Shown piece after piece: positions 23,232-35,881 of a stretch of 64,000 bases of DNA. Positions within the stretch are counted from its first letter, which is position 1, and each line of letters opens with the position of its first letter. Where the stretch lies: NCBI GenBank assembly GCA_021464415.1, contig CM038467.1:35061226-35125225 (forward strand), read 5' to 3'. The position numbers and the translations under genes are program-made. The DNA comes from Lonicera japonica (Eukaryota; Streptophyta; Magnoliopsida; Dipsacales; Caprifoliaceae). The notes beneath the pieces are model-generated. The model had not been told where the DNA came from. It was given only the letters and a program-made list of their open reading frames with translations, and did not search any database.

Positions 23232-24741
23232 GCTCCAAACCCTAATTTATAGCAGCTACAACCACTCTATTAGTTTTCGGGTTGGAAATGTGGTAGGAAA
23301 ATATACTAAGGAATGTGGTGAAAACTTCTCTTGGTCCCTTTGATACAAGATGGAAATGGTAAAAAAATAAATGTATTTTTGTGAAAAGTTAGAAAATAAG
23401 TTGAAGAATGTAGTGAGATGTTCTCCTGCTTATTTGCCTTTTCCATGGAAATTTTTTCTTAGTGGTGAAAAAAAATCCACAAAAAATAAAGGATGTTGGA
23501 GGACATCTACTCATATAAATAAGCATGAGATGGAGATGATCTAACCACGTCCCTGAATTTATTTTTTCAACTTCTCATAAAGCAATTAGTTTTGCAATAA
23601 TTTCATATCTTGTTATCAAACGGACCTTTTCCATGGAAAAATAATTCTTTGAATGGTGAAGAAGAAAAAAATTTCAAAATTTCAAAATAAAAGAAAGATG
23701 AAAGACGTCCATTCATAAAAATAAGCTTGAGATGAAAAGTATCTAACAACATCACTCATCTCATTTTCCCAACTTCTCATAAAAATATATTATTTTTAAT
23801 CAACTAGAGCCAAGACAACATCTTTCCACATTATTTAACTTGTTTTCCAACTTCTTAAAAAAATTAGTTGGTTTTACTATTATTTTCAATCTTGTCATTA
23901 CAGAGCCTTATACTTTTTTTTTAACATAAAATATTTAGAATCAAACATACTTCACACCGTTTATGCCGACTTTTTTGCAATGGTCTAATAATGTAAACAT
24001 AACAATTGGGGGTAGGAAAAATGATGAAGGAAAGATAAAGTTAGCAGACGATATGATACAACACGGACATGGGGATACGGCAAATATAGAAAAAGTTAGG
24101 ATACTCTTCAAAAAATTAATATGTAATATATTCTAAAAGTTAGTTGTTTTACAAAGTTTATGAATACTACTGTTGATATTCGTCAAGACATTAATCTAAA
24201 GATCAATTACATAAAACATGAAATAGCTATTTAGCTTCAATTAACTCCAAATATTTTACACATTCCATCAAAAGAATTATTATCTTACATCTCATGTCTA
24301 CCCTATTATCTAAAAAGATAGCAACTAATGTCATATATCGGATAACAAAAAAAATACTCATTACTATCAACCTCAAGTAAGTGAGAGTAATTATACGAAA
24401 TATTATTATGTTTGCATATCCTATCATTGACGTATCCGTAGTGTATCTTAGCCGTGTGCAAGAAGTATCCTAAAAATAATAAATGCGGGAATTTTTTATA
24501 TGTATCGTGTACGTATCTAGGCAAGCACAAGTGCGTAACACGTATTAGATATGGATACATCGACCCTATATAAAGTATCCGTACTTTAGGAGGTGGCACG
24601 ATACACTATGGTGGCATGATACATCGTAGAAAAGAAATCTAGTTTTGGTATGATATACAATATATCGTGTGAGGGAATCAAGCCTTCACAGTAACCAAGG
24701 CTATCCTTTAAACTCAAGGGAAGCCTTTAGTAATTTGTTCA
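23232..24741. other. No gene seen
   Basis: AT-rich. Two loosely similar passages occur near 23400-23560 and 23570-23800 (CTTTTCCATGGAAA, ATAAGC(A/T)TGAGATG), suggesting an old local duplication. No supported ORF. Confidence 0.4.
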
Positions 24742-25027
24742 TGTAACGACCCAAAATATCCCACATTAGTATATAATGAGAAGGTCGTTGGTATATATGT
24801 AGGAACAATAAACTTAATTTACAACTTCGGCTAGCCATTTGGAGGAGAACCCATGTGGTTACATATGGTATCAGAGGGAACCCAAGACCACTACCACGTG
24901 ACATGCCGATATTGTGGGTCGGGTCTCTACGGCTGACGGCAAGCCAAAATTACTGGATACGGCTACCTAGACCCTAATTAACAATTTAGGCCAACCATTT
25001 TAGGGGATGACCTGGTGAGTTGTTACA
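24742..25027 (+). mobile_element. TRIM-like small retroelement, copy 2 (rearranged)
   Basis: Left LTR 24742-24863 (TGTAACGACCC...GTGGTTACA), primer site TGGTATCAGAG at 24866-24876, and about 100 bp of internal sequence matching copy 1. It then jumps at about 24971 into the tail of a right LTR that ends TGTTACA at 25027. Most of the interior and the start of the right LTR are deleted. The flank to 25165 matches the flank of copy 1. Confidence 0.65.
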
Positions 25028-25165
25028 GTCCACTTGGAATTGAAGTTTTCACACCAATCAAAGTTTTCAGTGCTAAAATGCAATAAGACACTGTATATAC
25101 TATATTAAACAACTATATTAATATTTTTATTATATAAACTTTTTAGAGTTGATAAACTAAATATA

Positions 25166-26939
25166 ATACTTTATCTTACACTTATGACATTTGCAATAAA
25201 AATAATTTTAAGGGGTCATGGTAATCAACAACTTGGCTAGGCACTAACTGATAATATTATTTATTTATTGATTTTAATCCAGAGAAAAATATAATAAAGA
25301 AAATTCGAACTAAATCAAAAATCAAATTTCGAACTTATTTGATGACTAAGGTGTGTGTTTAACGCGTTGTCTTAAAACATAAGTTTCACCCTCACCAGTG
25401 GTGTTACTTGAGGGTTAACGCCAAAATTTGCCCTAAGAATTTAACAACTATCATATCACTCCAAAACCAGTACAACTTGGAGGATTTTAGAACCGCTAAC
25501 TCTAGTTCACAAAATATCAGAGAGAAGATGAATAAGACGAAGAGATCGAAAAGAAAGTTGTCTTATTCTGACTAGCTAGATTCCCTTCATACGACGACTA
25601 TTTGATAAATCAACGGCTTAGATTGATTGGACATATACTTCTAACATTTTTTTAACTAACATTTGAAATGTTTTATATTAGGTGTCAAATGCAATTGGAA
25701 TATTCTCAAGCTTAGCCCAATTAGTAATCTACAAGATTTATAGCAAAAAATCTTCTTCAGTTAATATTAAACCACACGAAGAGTCCAAAGAGTTCTTAGA
25801 GGAGCAATTTGAAGACTCTCTTCCCTCCATTGAAGAAGGAAAAATTCAATCGCAAGATTTCGACCAAATTAAACAACCCAGCAGAATGAAGAGTTGAAGC
25901 GCAAGCTTCCCGAAGCCGTCACTTTCTCGAAAAAATAGCATTCAGAAAGTCATGAAAACATTTTCTTTGTCTCAATATCACTCGGATTCAATGTACATTT
26001 TGGTCCCCTGAGAAAGAAAAGAAAAACGAGAAAACAGTGTGGTTCATAAATTGGGAATGTAAACGGAAAGAATTTTAAGCCATATTTCTATAGAGAAATT
26101 GTTATGTTCTTTAGTTAACAATTATTTGTGCATTGATATATGCATAATATTTTTTGTAATAATAATAAAATACCTTCTTGTTGAGAAGTAATTTAACAGT
26201 TGGTGTCATGATCTTGGAGGAACAATAAATTCTTTTAAAATATAGAGATAAGCTTCAACAACCAACCCCCCCCCACCCGCCAAAAAAAAAAAATATATTG
26301 TGTACCTTCACATACCTCCATCAAACCATCCACCTTCAAATTTATTATTATGTTTTCGTACTTGGAGAAAAAAACAAAAGAAATTGCCCCCCTCAAGATT
26401 ATGGTTTCATTCCTGATAGAGGTGATTACACTTGCAACCCTTTAACTAATACCTTTGTAAATTCCATTTTCTAATTTGTAACAAAAATCAATTATTTCTG
26501 TTATCAGAGATGCTTCCTTTCTAGCTCCTAGAATTAGATTTTGGTGTTGAATGAGTCTTGTTTTCTTTCTGCTTTCTGGGCTTTTCCTTGTCAACAAACA
26601 CTCTATATTAGTGTACGTAGGTGCGTTCTGTCCCTAGAAAAACCTAATTGAGTTGTTGGAAAGTGTGGAGTATTAATTTGGAAGTCTAGAGAATTCTTAT
26701 ACTCCTATAAATAGGACATGATATGAATTCAATCTAGCTAAGAATTAAGGAATAAGAAAGCAAAAATGATATTCTTCTGCAAATATATTAAGTCTTCTTC
26801 AAAGAACTTTTGAAGGAGTTTTGTACAACTCCATACAGACAATGGACCCCACAAAAGTAATTGAAAGTAAATTTTCTCTGTGCCCCGCACAAATGCTAAA
26901 ATTCCAACATAGTAATTGTGTGTTCTGAATATGCGGATG
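25166..26939. other. No confirmed gene; one weak exon-like ORF
   Basis: An ORF at 25682-25897 (+) follows a T-rich tract and TTATATTAG, which would make a good acceptor. Its 71 residues are hydrophilic and glutamate-rich after a short hydrophobic start, with no recognised domain. It could be the 3' exon of an unrecognised or dead gene. 26640-26720 contains TATAAATAGGACATG, which looks like LTR-type promoter sequence. Nothing else stands out. Confidence 0.3.
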
Positions 26940-27188
26940 CAAGGAACCCAAAATTTCAACTAGGACTGGCCATTTTCAGGAAGAACCTGGGTGTTTCAGA
27001 GCGGACCCAACTGGTCACATATGGCGTCAAAGCAAGACCCATGACGTATTACGATGATGTTAAGGCTTTAATAGGCAAATCTCTTACATTGGTAGTGTAA
27101 TGTAGAAATTCATGGTATACGTATGGGTGCAGTGAACCTAATTTATAACTTTCACTAGCCATTTTAAGTGAGAACTCAGGTGGCTACA
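26940..27188 (+). mobile_element. TRIM-like small retroelement, copy 3 (degenerate)
   Basis: Shows the same landmarks in the same order: GAGCGGACCCAA, GGTCACATATGG with GCGTCAAAGC in place of the primer site, an AATGTAGAAATTC..GGTGCAGTGAACC block, and CTAGCCATTTTAAG ending in GGTGGCTACA. Much more diverged than copies 1 and 2. Confidence 0.4.
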
Positions 27189-27606
27189 TTTTGGGAAAAA
27201 AAAATTCTTCGTAATTTTTTTTTCTTATTTGTCACCCAAAGAATTTCTTTTCTTTATGAAAAAAAAGTAATAAGCAAAACATCCAATTCATTTTCTAACT
27301 TTTAACAAAAATCAATTATTTCTCTTATCATTTTCCATTTTGTTATCCAACGTAACGGAACCTCTAAGTGCAATATTTACAATTATTTTGTAAAAGCCCT
27401 GTTATAACACCACATAGAGTACATAATATGTTACAGATAATATTCAAGATAGTGTAGCAATAATACACACATCTTGTACACAAATATACTTGTCTCGCCC
27501 AAATAACAAACCTATAAAATATACTTTACAACAATGAAATACGAAAGATAAAAAAACACTTCAGGTTGTTTCAAAGACTAGTGAGAACAAGTTTTTCGAG
27601 GGGTCG

Positions 27607-28872
27607 TCATAGATAATGAAATGTCCTTCGAGTTTGAGTCGCATGTGTTACAATGATGGTTTTTTTCGCTGATGCTGATGATGAAGACGCACTTGAGTGT
27701 TTCTCATAAGTTAATGGTTCGTCTGCCGCAATGAAGTTCAGGGCACGGCCTTTAATATCTTTTGTACCCTAATATTAATAAAATCAAACAAGTGGAATAG
27801 ATAAGTAATCCCATTAATGCAAATTAAATAAAGACAATCAAACACAAAATATCAAAGCAAAAAGGTACCTTTGCAGTTCTTTCAGTTAAAACATTCACTG
27901 CAACCTCATGACATTTCAGTCTGTGGCGCCGCTCAGGTGATTCTTGCCGTACAATATCTCTCCCCATGTCTCGAAGCAACTGATGCATCTGCAATTTTCT
28001 ATCTCGATCAATTGTCAATAGATGCCTATGCACTAGTGTTCGAATTCCAGTACTTGCATTGTAACCTTGTTCATTTAGTATTGTAGTTACATGATTTGCG
28101 TCCTTGCCAATAAAGAAACATGCGAGGTGGAGAAAAAGATCTTTGTCATAATGTATAGAATCCAAGCTCACTTTAAGCCTATTTATGACTTCATGTCGGG
28201 GAATTAATTCTAGTTTCTTAATTACACTGTGATATACACTTAAATCACTACTAAATAGAGAAGAGCCCAAAACTACAAGAGCTAAGGGAAGCCCGCCACA
28301 GTGAATCACCAATCTTCTAGCGAAATCCTCGTAGCTTGGAATAGGGTGGTCACTTCCGAAGGCATGGAGGCTAAACAATCTAAGTGATTCTTCTTCGTCT
28401 AAGGGCCTTACCACATACTGATTGTGAACTTTATAATGTTTTAGCAACTGCATTTGCCTTGTTGTAACGATTATTTTACTGCCCGGACAATACCAATCTC
28501 TGTTTCCAATTAGTGCATGTAATTGGGACAACTCATCTACATCATCAAGAACAATAAGAACTCTTTCACGTCTAATGGTATTTTTAATCAATAGCATTCC
28601 ATCATTTATGTCATAAATATTCATTTTTCCTTCTTTCTTCTTCTTCGGTAGTATACTTGAAAGAAGTTGTTCTTGCAAATGGAGTAAACCATCCGGCTTT
28701 CTGGAATACTCTCCGATATTGGAAAGGAAGCAACTCCCTTCAAATTTATCGTAGTTTGAGTTATATACCGACTTTGCAATGGTTGTCTTCCCAATTCCAC
28801 TCACCCCACAGACCGACACAATGCTTACATTATTAGTTGGCTTGTATATTCCATATTGGTAAGGAGGAACAC
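27607..28872 (-). CDS. TNL-class NB-ARC domain, possibly the 3' end of the TIR-LRR gene
   Basis: Two exons read on the minus strand: 28872-27869, then 27768-27607 after a 100-bp intron (AAG/GTACC and ATTAG/GGT, in phase). Motifs: P-loop GVSGIGKTT near 28807, kinase-2 VLIVLDDVD with the terminal D typical of TNLs, RNBS-B GSKIIVTTR, GLPLAL, RNBS-D FLHLACFFIG, and MHQLLRDMGRDIVRQES with MHQ instead of MHD. The second exon gives 53 residues (GTKDIKGRAL then a serine-rich tail) and stops, with no LRRs after it. There is no ATG before the P-loop in frame, so it needs upstream exons. The CCCAG acceptor at 28873 has the phase of the exon 4 donor at 45254. Alternatives: a truncated NB-only pseudogene. 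Confidence 0.75.
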
Positions 28873-29023
28873 CTGGGACAACGATGGTGAGATTCAAGTC
28901 AATCTATCAGCACAATGTCAAAATTCGGAATTAAAATGTAGATATTATATATATATATAGGTATATGTATATATATTCAAATTAATATGACTATTGAAGA
29001 ACGTGTACGTACATAACATGATT

Positions 29024-29244
29024 TGTTAACATGAGTCTATTAGAGAAGATTGTGTTCACATATAGACAATAATCTGTTCACATTGTATAGTTACCTTTTT
29101 GTATAATTGTGTCCATATTTAGATTAGGGTTTATTAGTTTCGTTTTTTGTATCTTATACAAACCCTATATAAATGGTACTCTGTATTATGTTAATTATGC
29201 AATATAATACATTCTCTGAAATTCTTTCTCTAGAATATTTGACT
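29024..29244 (+). repeat. 5' LTR of second copia element
   Basis: 221 bp, TGTTAACATGAG...TTTGACT, matching 44185-44404. The primer site begins directly after it. Confidence 0.88.
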
Positions 29245-29256
29245 TGGTATCAGAGG
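29245..29256 (+). promoter_or_regulatory. Primer binding site (tRNA-Met type)
   Basis: TGGTATCAGAGG, one base different from the usual TGGTATCAGAGC. Confidence 0.85.
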
Positions 29257-30019
29257 ATATAATCCTAGTTGTTAGGGTTCATAAAAGAGATCGACTTTGT
29301 CGTAAAACATCCGTCTTCATTCTCGTCCTTATTCCCGTCATCTCGCAACTATTTGTTGCTTCGTTCATCCTCCACCGACCTTCAAAAAATACCAAACAAT
29401 ACCAAAATTTTCCCTTCTTCAAAACGACCAACTCGGCTTTTGAATCTCCTCAATCAAATCTCCCACGCACCCTAACGCGCTGCTGCTTGCTAGGCATTTT
29501 TTGACTGTCCAGATCTAAACATACGGGCATCAAATCCCTAAATTTTTTACACCATCAGAATTATCTTGACTAGACGATCACATTGCAAAAAAAATCAAGC
29601 CAAAACATCCCTTCACGTGCCGTCATGCACGGCTGGATGTTCCGGCGTTTTACCTCTACGCGCCATCATCTATCCGTTACCTTTAACAGAGTCAATTAAT
29701 GGCATTAGCCATCACCGATAAAACTAACGGCCGTTACCGTCAAAGTTAATGGTGTTTGCCGTCACCGTTAATTTTAACTATGTCAACCAAGCAAGTTTGG
29801 TTATTTGTAGTTTAGCCCCAAAAGTTTATGTTATTCTTAGTTTAACCCCAAAAGTTTGTGTTATTAGCAAATTGACCCTAAAAAGTTTCTGTCCTTTCCA
29901 CTTTTTTCTGTTATTCTCAATTTAACTCCGAAAGTTTGTGTTATTGCAGTTTGTCTAAAAAAAACTATTATGTCCACTTTGACTCCATTTTTTTTTTAGC
30001 CCACTAAGTATTATTATGG

Positions 30020-30313
30020 GTGATGCAAGTGACTCGCAAATCCAAAAAGTTGAGGTATTTGTTCGAAGTTTGGAAGGTGGTTCTTTTGGAGGAACCAAGC
30101 TCAATGGTACTAATTTTCGCACTTAGAAAAAAAATCATGTCTCTCTTTCTCCATGGGATACATAGGATGGGGCATGTGACTCGAACAATCAAGGCTCCCA
30201 GTGAAGAAGATGCTGACGCTTTTGCTAAATGGGAAGATGATGATGGGTATGTTATGTCGATATTATTCAAAGCAATGACTGATGATGTATTACATGTGGT
30301 AGAGGAGTGTGAA
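30020..30313 (+). pseudogene. Copia gag, 5' part
   Basis: Encodes a copia gag start that includes KWEDDDGYVMSILFKAMTDD and ends at VEECE, where the LARD-type element interrupts it. The reading resumes at 40543 (TTEGIWNTLGDLY). The join after removal of the insertion and one GTGAA duplication is seamless. Confidence 0.75.
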
Positions 30314-33016
30314 TGTAATATCTCTTATTTTAAATTGAATTATATTAGCTTATTTATACTCATATGAGTGATCGTTTGATGATTCGGGTGGTCTGAATCG
30401 ATTTCGGTTGGTAAATTAGAAGTTTTAGTTCTTCGCAATTTGTTAATTCTAGCTATCTTTGAGCTATCGTAATTTCTTCGTTATTTATCCAACTGAGATT
30501 TCGTTTGCGAGAATGTCTAGTATTTGTACCATTCTACAACTTTTGTGTTTTGGCCGAAGTTCAGTTCACACTCCTCGCGGGTCAAAATAGGGCGCAAAGT
30601 AGGCCCATTGCAAAATTCTGGTCATTCGGTAGGACTTTGGCACAGCGCTGCTTCGGTGAATTTTTGGGACAAATATATCTAGAATTTGGAAAAATTTCCT
30701 CCTATAAAGTTGTAGATCTTTGAAATACCTTTCCGTGGACATAAAGAATGCCTCAATCGGAGTTTCGAATGAAAAGTTATGGCCAAAACAAAAACAGTAG
30801 TTTAGAGCCCAAAATTTATAGCGTGGACCGGTATGGCAATTTTGGCATACCGTTCTGGCACCAAATTTTTGGTAAATTTGTGCTCCACAGACCGGTATTT
30901 GGCATACCGATCAGCCAATTAATTTTTCCCACTGAGTTAAGCACGTTTTTAAGCTATTTTTAGTCATTTTTCACCCAAACTTCGTGCCAAACATTTCCAC
31001 ACTCCTCTTGAGAGTTCTAAAGGGTTCTAGAGAGAGAAAGATGAAGATTTCTATGCATCTATCCATCCGAATCGAGGATTCAAGCTTGATGTCATCCAAA
31101 ACCACCTCTAAGGTACTATTCATCATCTTCTACCTTGATTTTCTTCTATAAAAGCTCAAGCGTGAGCTTTGGCTACTTGGGTTGGGTTTATACATCATTG
31201 ATTCGGGGATTTTTCTATACTAGGAACGTGTTGACACAAGAGCTTGAGTATTTCACTGAACGGGGCTTTGGTTTACGTCTTTCTTCTTTCTTTTGGTCTA
31301 CAAACTTGAGGTGGGGGTTATATCTTTTCAAAACTCGATATTATGATTTTATTTATCGAAATATGAATGATTATATACATATATGTTTGATATGAAGCAC
31401 ATACTACTTTATTAGTGATTATACTCAGATGATATATACATGTATAATTGCTATGAAAACCATGATTAGTTGATATTCATAAATCATGCATGATTAAGCT
31501 ATGATTCAATGATACGAAGCGATATATGCCAAATAAACTCGATTCTCACGTAGTATTTGATCTCTACGGAATGTCCCTATGGTGTATATGTGTTTAGTTG
31601 ATATGATTGAACTAGTAAATGATTTTGGTATGCACCAAGGGAAAAGTATGAGGTTCGATGAGGTTTATGTGGCATATGTTATTTCTAGCTTGCATTTAGA
31701 GCATGTTATGCACGTTTGCATCATTATTGTGTCAACCCGGCATCTCGAGGATATCTTGGCAAGTTCGAAGCGTTCTTATGACATATGGTATGAAAATTAT
31801 CTCTTGGGAGAACTATATCTCGTATCCATGTTATGGATGGCTTTCTATGCTCTTGAGGTATTCTTGAATGTGTGATTATCTCTCTTCGGGAGTTCTTATT
31901 CGTATGGAGATATGTTCTCGACTATGTTGTATGGTGGGATGTTGCCCACAGTGATCAGTATCTATGTTTGGGCCTTCCGTCGGTGAAGGGGAATAATTGT
32001 GGTTAGTGCTTGCCGGTATGAAAAATAGGCAGGGCCTGGTGCCTTGGGTTGAAAAGCCCTAAACCTCCGGGGGGTCAGCAAGTCGTCGGCTGTCTAGAGC
32101 CAGCGGTGAGCAGTCCAAAAATTTAGAAAACGACAAGGCACTAATATTCTGGTTGACATGAAAATGAGCTATTGACGTGATATGGTGGACTGTGGTCCAA
32201 CTTGTTATCATCTGTTGATATTCACCCGAGACGGAGAGGCCATATTATAAATCTCGATCTTATGTCTCTTGAGGGCGGTCAGGCCCATGTTATGAATATT
32301 CATGGATTGATCTTCTAGCGAGGCGGTCCGGCCCACGATTATTGTTACAGTTATAATTCTTAATAAGGAGCGGCTATGGTCTTGGACAGGCAGACTCATA
32401 TCATTTGATATCTCGGCTCACTCATATTCTGGTGATTCGACGTAACGGTTAATACAACGGAAGTAACCTGCATAAGCATGAGCATGCATGGTTTTGTGAA
32501 ATTATGAAAAATTACAAATCATGTTTGAATTGTATTATGAAAAGGTTTACTTTGTTTAAAGTAACGAATCCATAAATGTTTTCAAAGTCGCTCCTTTTTA
32601 CTGCCTCTTGCTAGGTGATATGCTCACCCCATTTTTTAAAAACTATACAGGTATTCGGGAGTCCAAAGAGGGCATGGACGCAACGGGATCAGGGATGTGT
32701 TAGTAGCTCTAATATGGACTCATTTTTGTCATGTATATGTTCTTTTGGGAAGCCACGGCTAGCCCGAAATGTAGTATATTCATTTGGGTTACTTAGTTGG
32801 TTATGTAACATGAATATGTATATGCTTGTATGTTTGTGTGCAGTACAAACATCATCAATATGATTATGAATTTGTTGTTTGACACTCATGTTATTACTGG
32901 TTGTATTTCTTTATGCATTTATATATATAACCATTTTAGTCAATCTAAGATGGGTTAGTAGCACTCCAGGTCTTAATTACGGGTGTTGTCATGTAGATTA
33001 AGGCGGGGGTGTTACA
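30314..33016 (+). repeat. 5' LTR of the LARD-type element
   Basis: 2703 bp, TGTAATATC...GGTGTTACA. It aligns along its full length with 35882-40542 minus the solo LTR. Divergence over the first 160 bases is roughly 9 percent by eye. ORFs inside it repeat in both LTRs and are not taken as genes. Confidence 0.85.
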
Positions 33017-35881
33017 AATTGGTATCAGAGCATAAGTTGACGAGTACTTGGGCTTGATGGGGACGGAATGTGTTGTGATTCTTGCTAGTTACTCCAACAT
33101 CTGTCAGTAATTATGATATGTGTATTCCTGAGGTTGTGTTTTGTATCCTACCACTCATCTAGAGCTTGTTAGTCCACATGGTGTGGCAAGTTGTTCTTTC
33201 ATTGATTTCGATTTTTGCGGCTATTGATGCCTATGTTTTGTGGTTGAACTCCTTTGGAGTTTTGGTGTTGCATTCTAGCCTTGAGGGTTTGATACCACAT
33301 GATGTGGGTGTATCATGTGGGAGTTCTTTTGTGTCTTGACGTGTGTCCCATGTAAGAAAGGTAAAATCATTATCTTGATAACAAGTTAACAGGTTCTAGC
33401 TTCGTCACATCACCCGCTCGTTGTTTCCTAAGGTCGTTCTGTTTGTCTTGTTTTTGGATTAGATTATACCTCGTGTAATTTTGGTCAGTCTCTTGAGAAG
33501 AGGAGACCAGATGTAATTTGGGAGAAAGGTCTAGTTTTCTTTATCGATAGAAATTTTTGTAGTAACCTGACAAGTGGCACGGGAATTGGTCAAAATGATT
33601 AGTCCTCCTAGAGTACGACGAGGTAAAGATCTTATTAGTCATGAATGATAAATTAAGATAAAGAATTATTATAGATGCTGGTAATACGGTCGTGATAGAA
33701 GGGAGTATTCATTCTCGTGGTTTATGGGAAAAGAAGGTTCTTCTGGATAGTATAGATCAATATCTATAAGAGAATGGTAAAGAGTCGCATACTTCATTTA
33801 GTTTTCAGGAATTAAGAAGTTGATTTCCTTCTTAATTGTCTATTAAATCACTTGGGGTAAGGTGTTCAATATTGGGAGAATAGTACGTTCACAATATAGT
33901 TGTTTCTTCTTGCGGTGGATATATAGAATCGGCAGATAAATTCCGCAGGCATATTTTATATAATGGTTTGCACTTCATAAGTATATGTATTGTATCTTAT
34001 ATGATAAGGTGGTTGGTTATATCTTGGGAGAAATCTCATAATAGAAAGACAAGGAAGTTTGTGATGTTTGTAATGATCTCGACTGTGCCTCTTCACACTT
34101 GGCTAGAAACTTTTGGATATATCGAGAATGTGGGTAGATGATGATCATATTCTGTGATAGTGTGAAACTATTAATGTGAATCACGTATGATCAATTGTGG
34201 AAACTATTTTATTATGTTGTTTTGAAAATTTCTTAAATTAAAAATCATATGGTATATACATCCTTTTGTATCTTGATTGTTTTGGATTTAAATTTATGGG
34301 TTATGGAACTTTCTATGAATATAAAGTATTAATCTTTAGAAATGACCTTTATTCACTTTGTGTATCCATATGCCTTTAACTTTTTGGACTTAATAATTCT
34401 ATATGACATCTTTGTAAGGGAACCGGTGTTGTGGAAGGACTATTGAATTAAATCGGTTACTTAACTAACGGTAAGAAATTTCATAGTAATCGAAAATCAT
34501 CTTGTATTGTGGTATAAAGCTATTATGATCTTCCTCCTTTATGGAGTAATATTTTGATTAATCAATGATATGCTTCGGTGTATGATTTTGAGTGACGTAA
34601 ACATTTAGAAATTGTTCGATTTATACTTATGGATATCGTTGAACCATGAAATCCATGAGATGTTGAATGTGGAAAATAGATTAGGATCTAATGGACATAT
34701 AATTATGATTTCCTTACATGTGAGATTATGGTTCTTTATACTTATTTACACTTGGGTACATAAGTTTATTCCGGTAAGATTTGTGTATTATAAGTGTAGT
34801 GGTGTGGCTTGGGAGTATCTCAAATTCTTCACGAGAATGTCGGGGTATATGGTTTCTTCTTCGTTTGTCGTAAGACTTCTATTCAGAAGGAGATCTTGTC
34901 TGAAGGTTTACAAGTTAAGATTTTGGATTATTTATAGTTTACCTATTAGAGTAAAGTAAGTTGAATTAAGTTTATTGTTATGGATTGAATCTCACTTATT
35001 CCTTGTTTTTATGGTATCCCTTGTCATGAAAATCCCTGGCATGATATGAGATGATGACACCATAACTTTTTAGGCATATTGGGAATACATAGATATTTTA
35101 AAACCTTTTATGGTTCTCTAGATAAATGGTCCATTTTGTCTTTAATCTTGACTTGGGATATGGATACTTGAGTTTTCTTCTATCATATTTTCTTGAGAGA
35201 TAATTGTGTTCATGAAATTTTTCATAATATGTACTATGGAGGGAGAGATGACTTTGGTATGTTAGATGCCAATGGATAGAAGATGTCAATTTTATGTAAG
35301 TAAACATTTTTTGGTATGTGAATTATATGTATACATTGGATGGGATGGTTATATTATGGCAATTATGATTTTATTCTTTGATTTTGACCTGTCAAGGGAA
35401 TTGACGATTGGGTATACTGTGAAGACATTTTGGTGGATATCAATTTATTTGGGATTTGCAATGGCTTAATATAAGGACAAAACGGAGGAACTAATTGTGG
35501 GTCATTATATCATTATTATTAAGTTCTAGAGCACTCATTGTTGTCCTTGTTCTCATATCTTTATTATCGTTGCTTATTTATTGGCTCCATGATATTCGTG
35601 TTGGCCTTGCTTGTTGTATATGAATTGAATGCCAATGAGGATTGATGGGTACATGGTTAAGTACACCTACCAGAATCTGCCAATAGTCTAATAGGCCCTT
35701 TCGGGATGTCCAATGTGAGGACATGGGTAAGGTGAGGCAGGGATGGATGGTGGTGGTGGTGCATATAACCAAAAGAGATATTAGGGTTAAAAACCGAGAT
35801 TTATGATTAGTGTCTCAAGTCATTTACTTAAGGAATGCCATCAAAAATTTCGAGGACGAAATTTTTATTAGTGGGGGAGAT
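33017..35881 (+). other. Internal region of the LARD-type element
   Basis: A primer site TGGTATCAGAGC lies at 33020-33031, three bases after the LTR. Near 33597 an ATG opens a short arginine-rich reading (MISPPRVRRGKDLISHE) that resembles a gag start and soon stops. The rest is coding-poor, including an ORF at 34612-34959 with no recognisable domain. A purine tract GTGGGGGAGA at 35871-35880 leads into the 3' LTR. Confidence 0.7.

Noticed and set aside
25682..25897. Possible 71-residue exon
   Set aside because: Good acceptor-like sequence in front, but no recognised domain and no partner exon; kept only as a note in the spacer entry.
31579..31875. 98-codon ORF, repeated at 37158-37451
   Set aside because: It is repeated only because it lies in both LTRs of the same element; no domain seen.
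34612..34959. 115-codon ORF in the LARD interior
   Set aside because: No retroelement or host domain; hydrophobic and aromatic content as expected from T-rich DNA.
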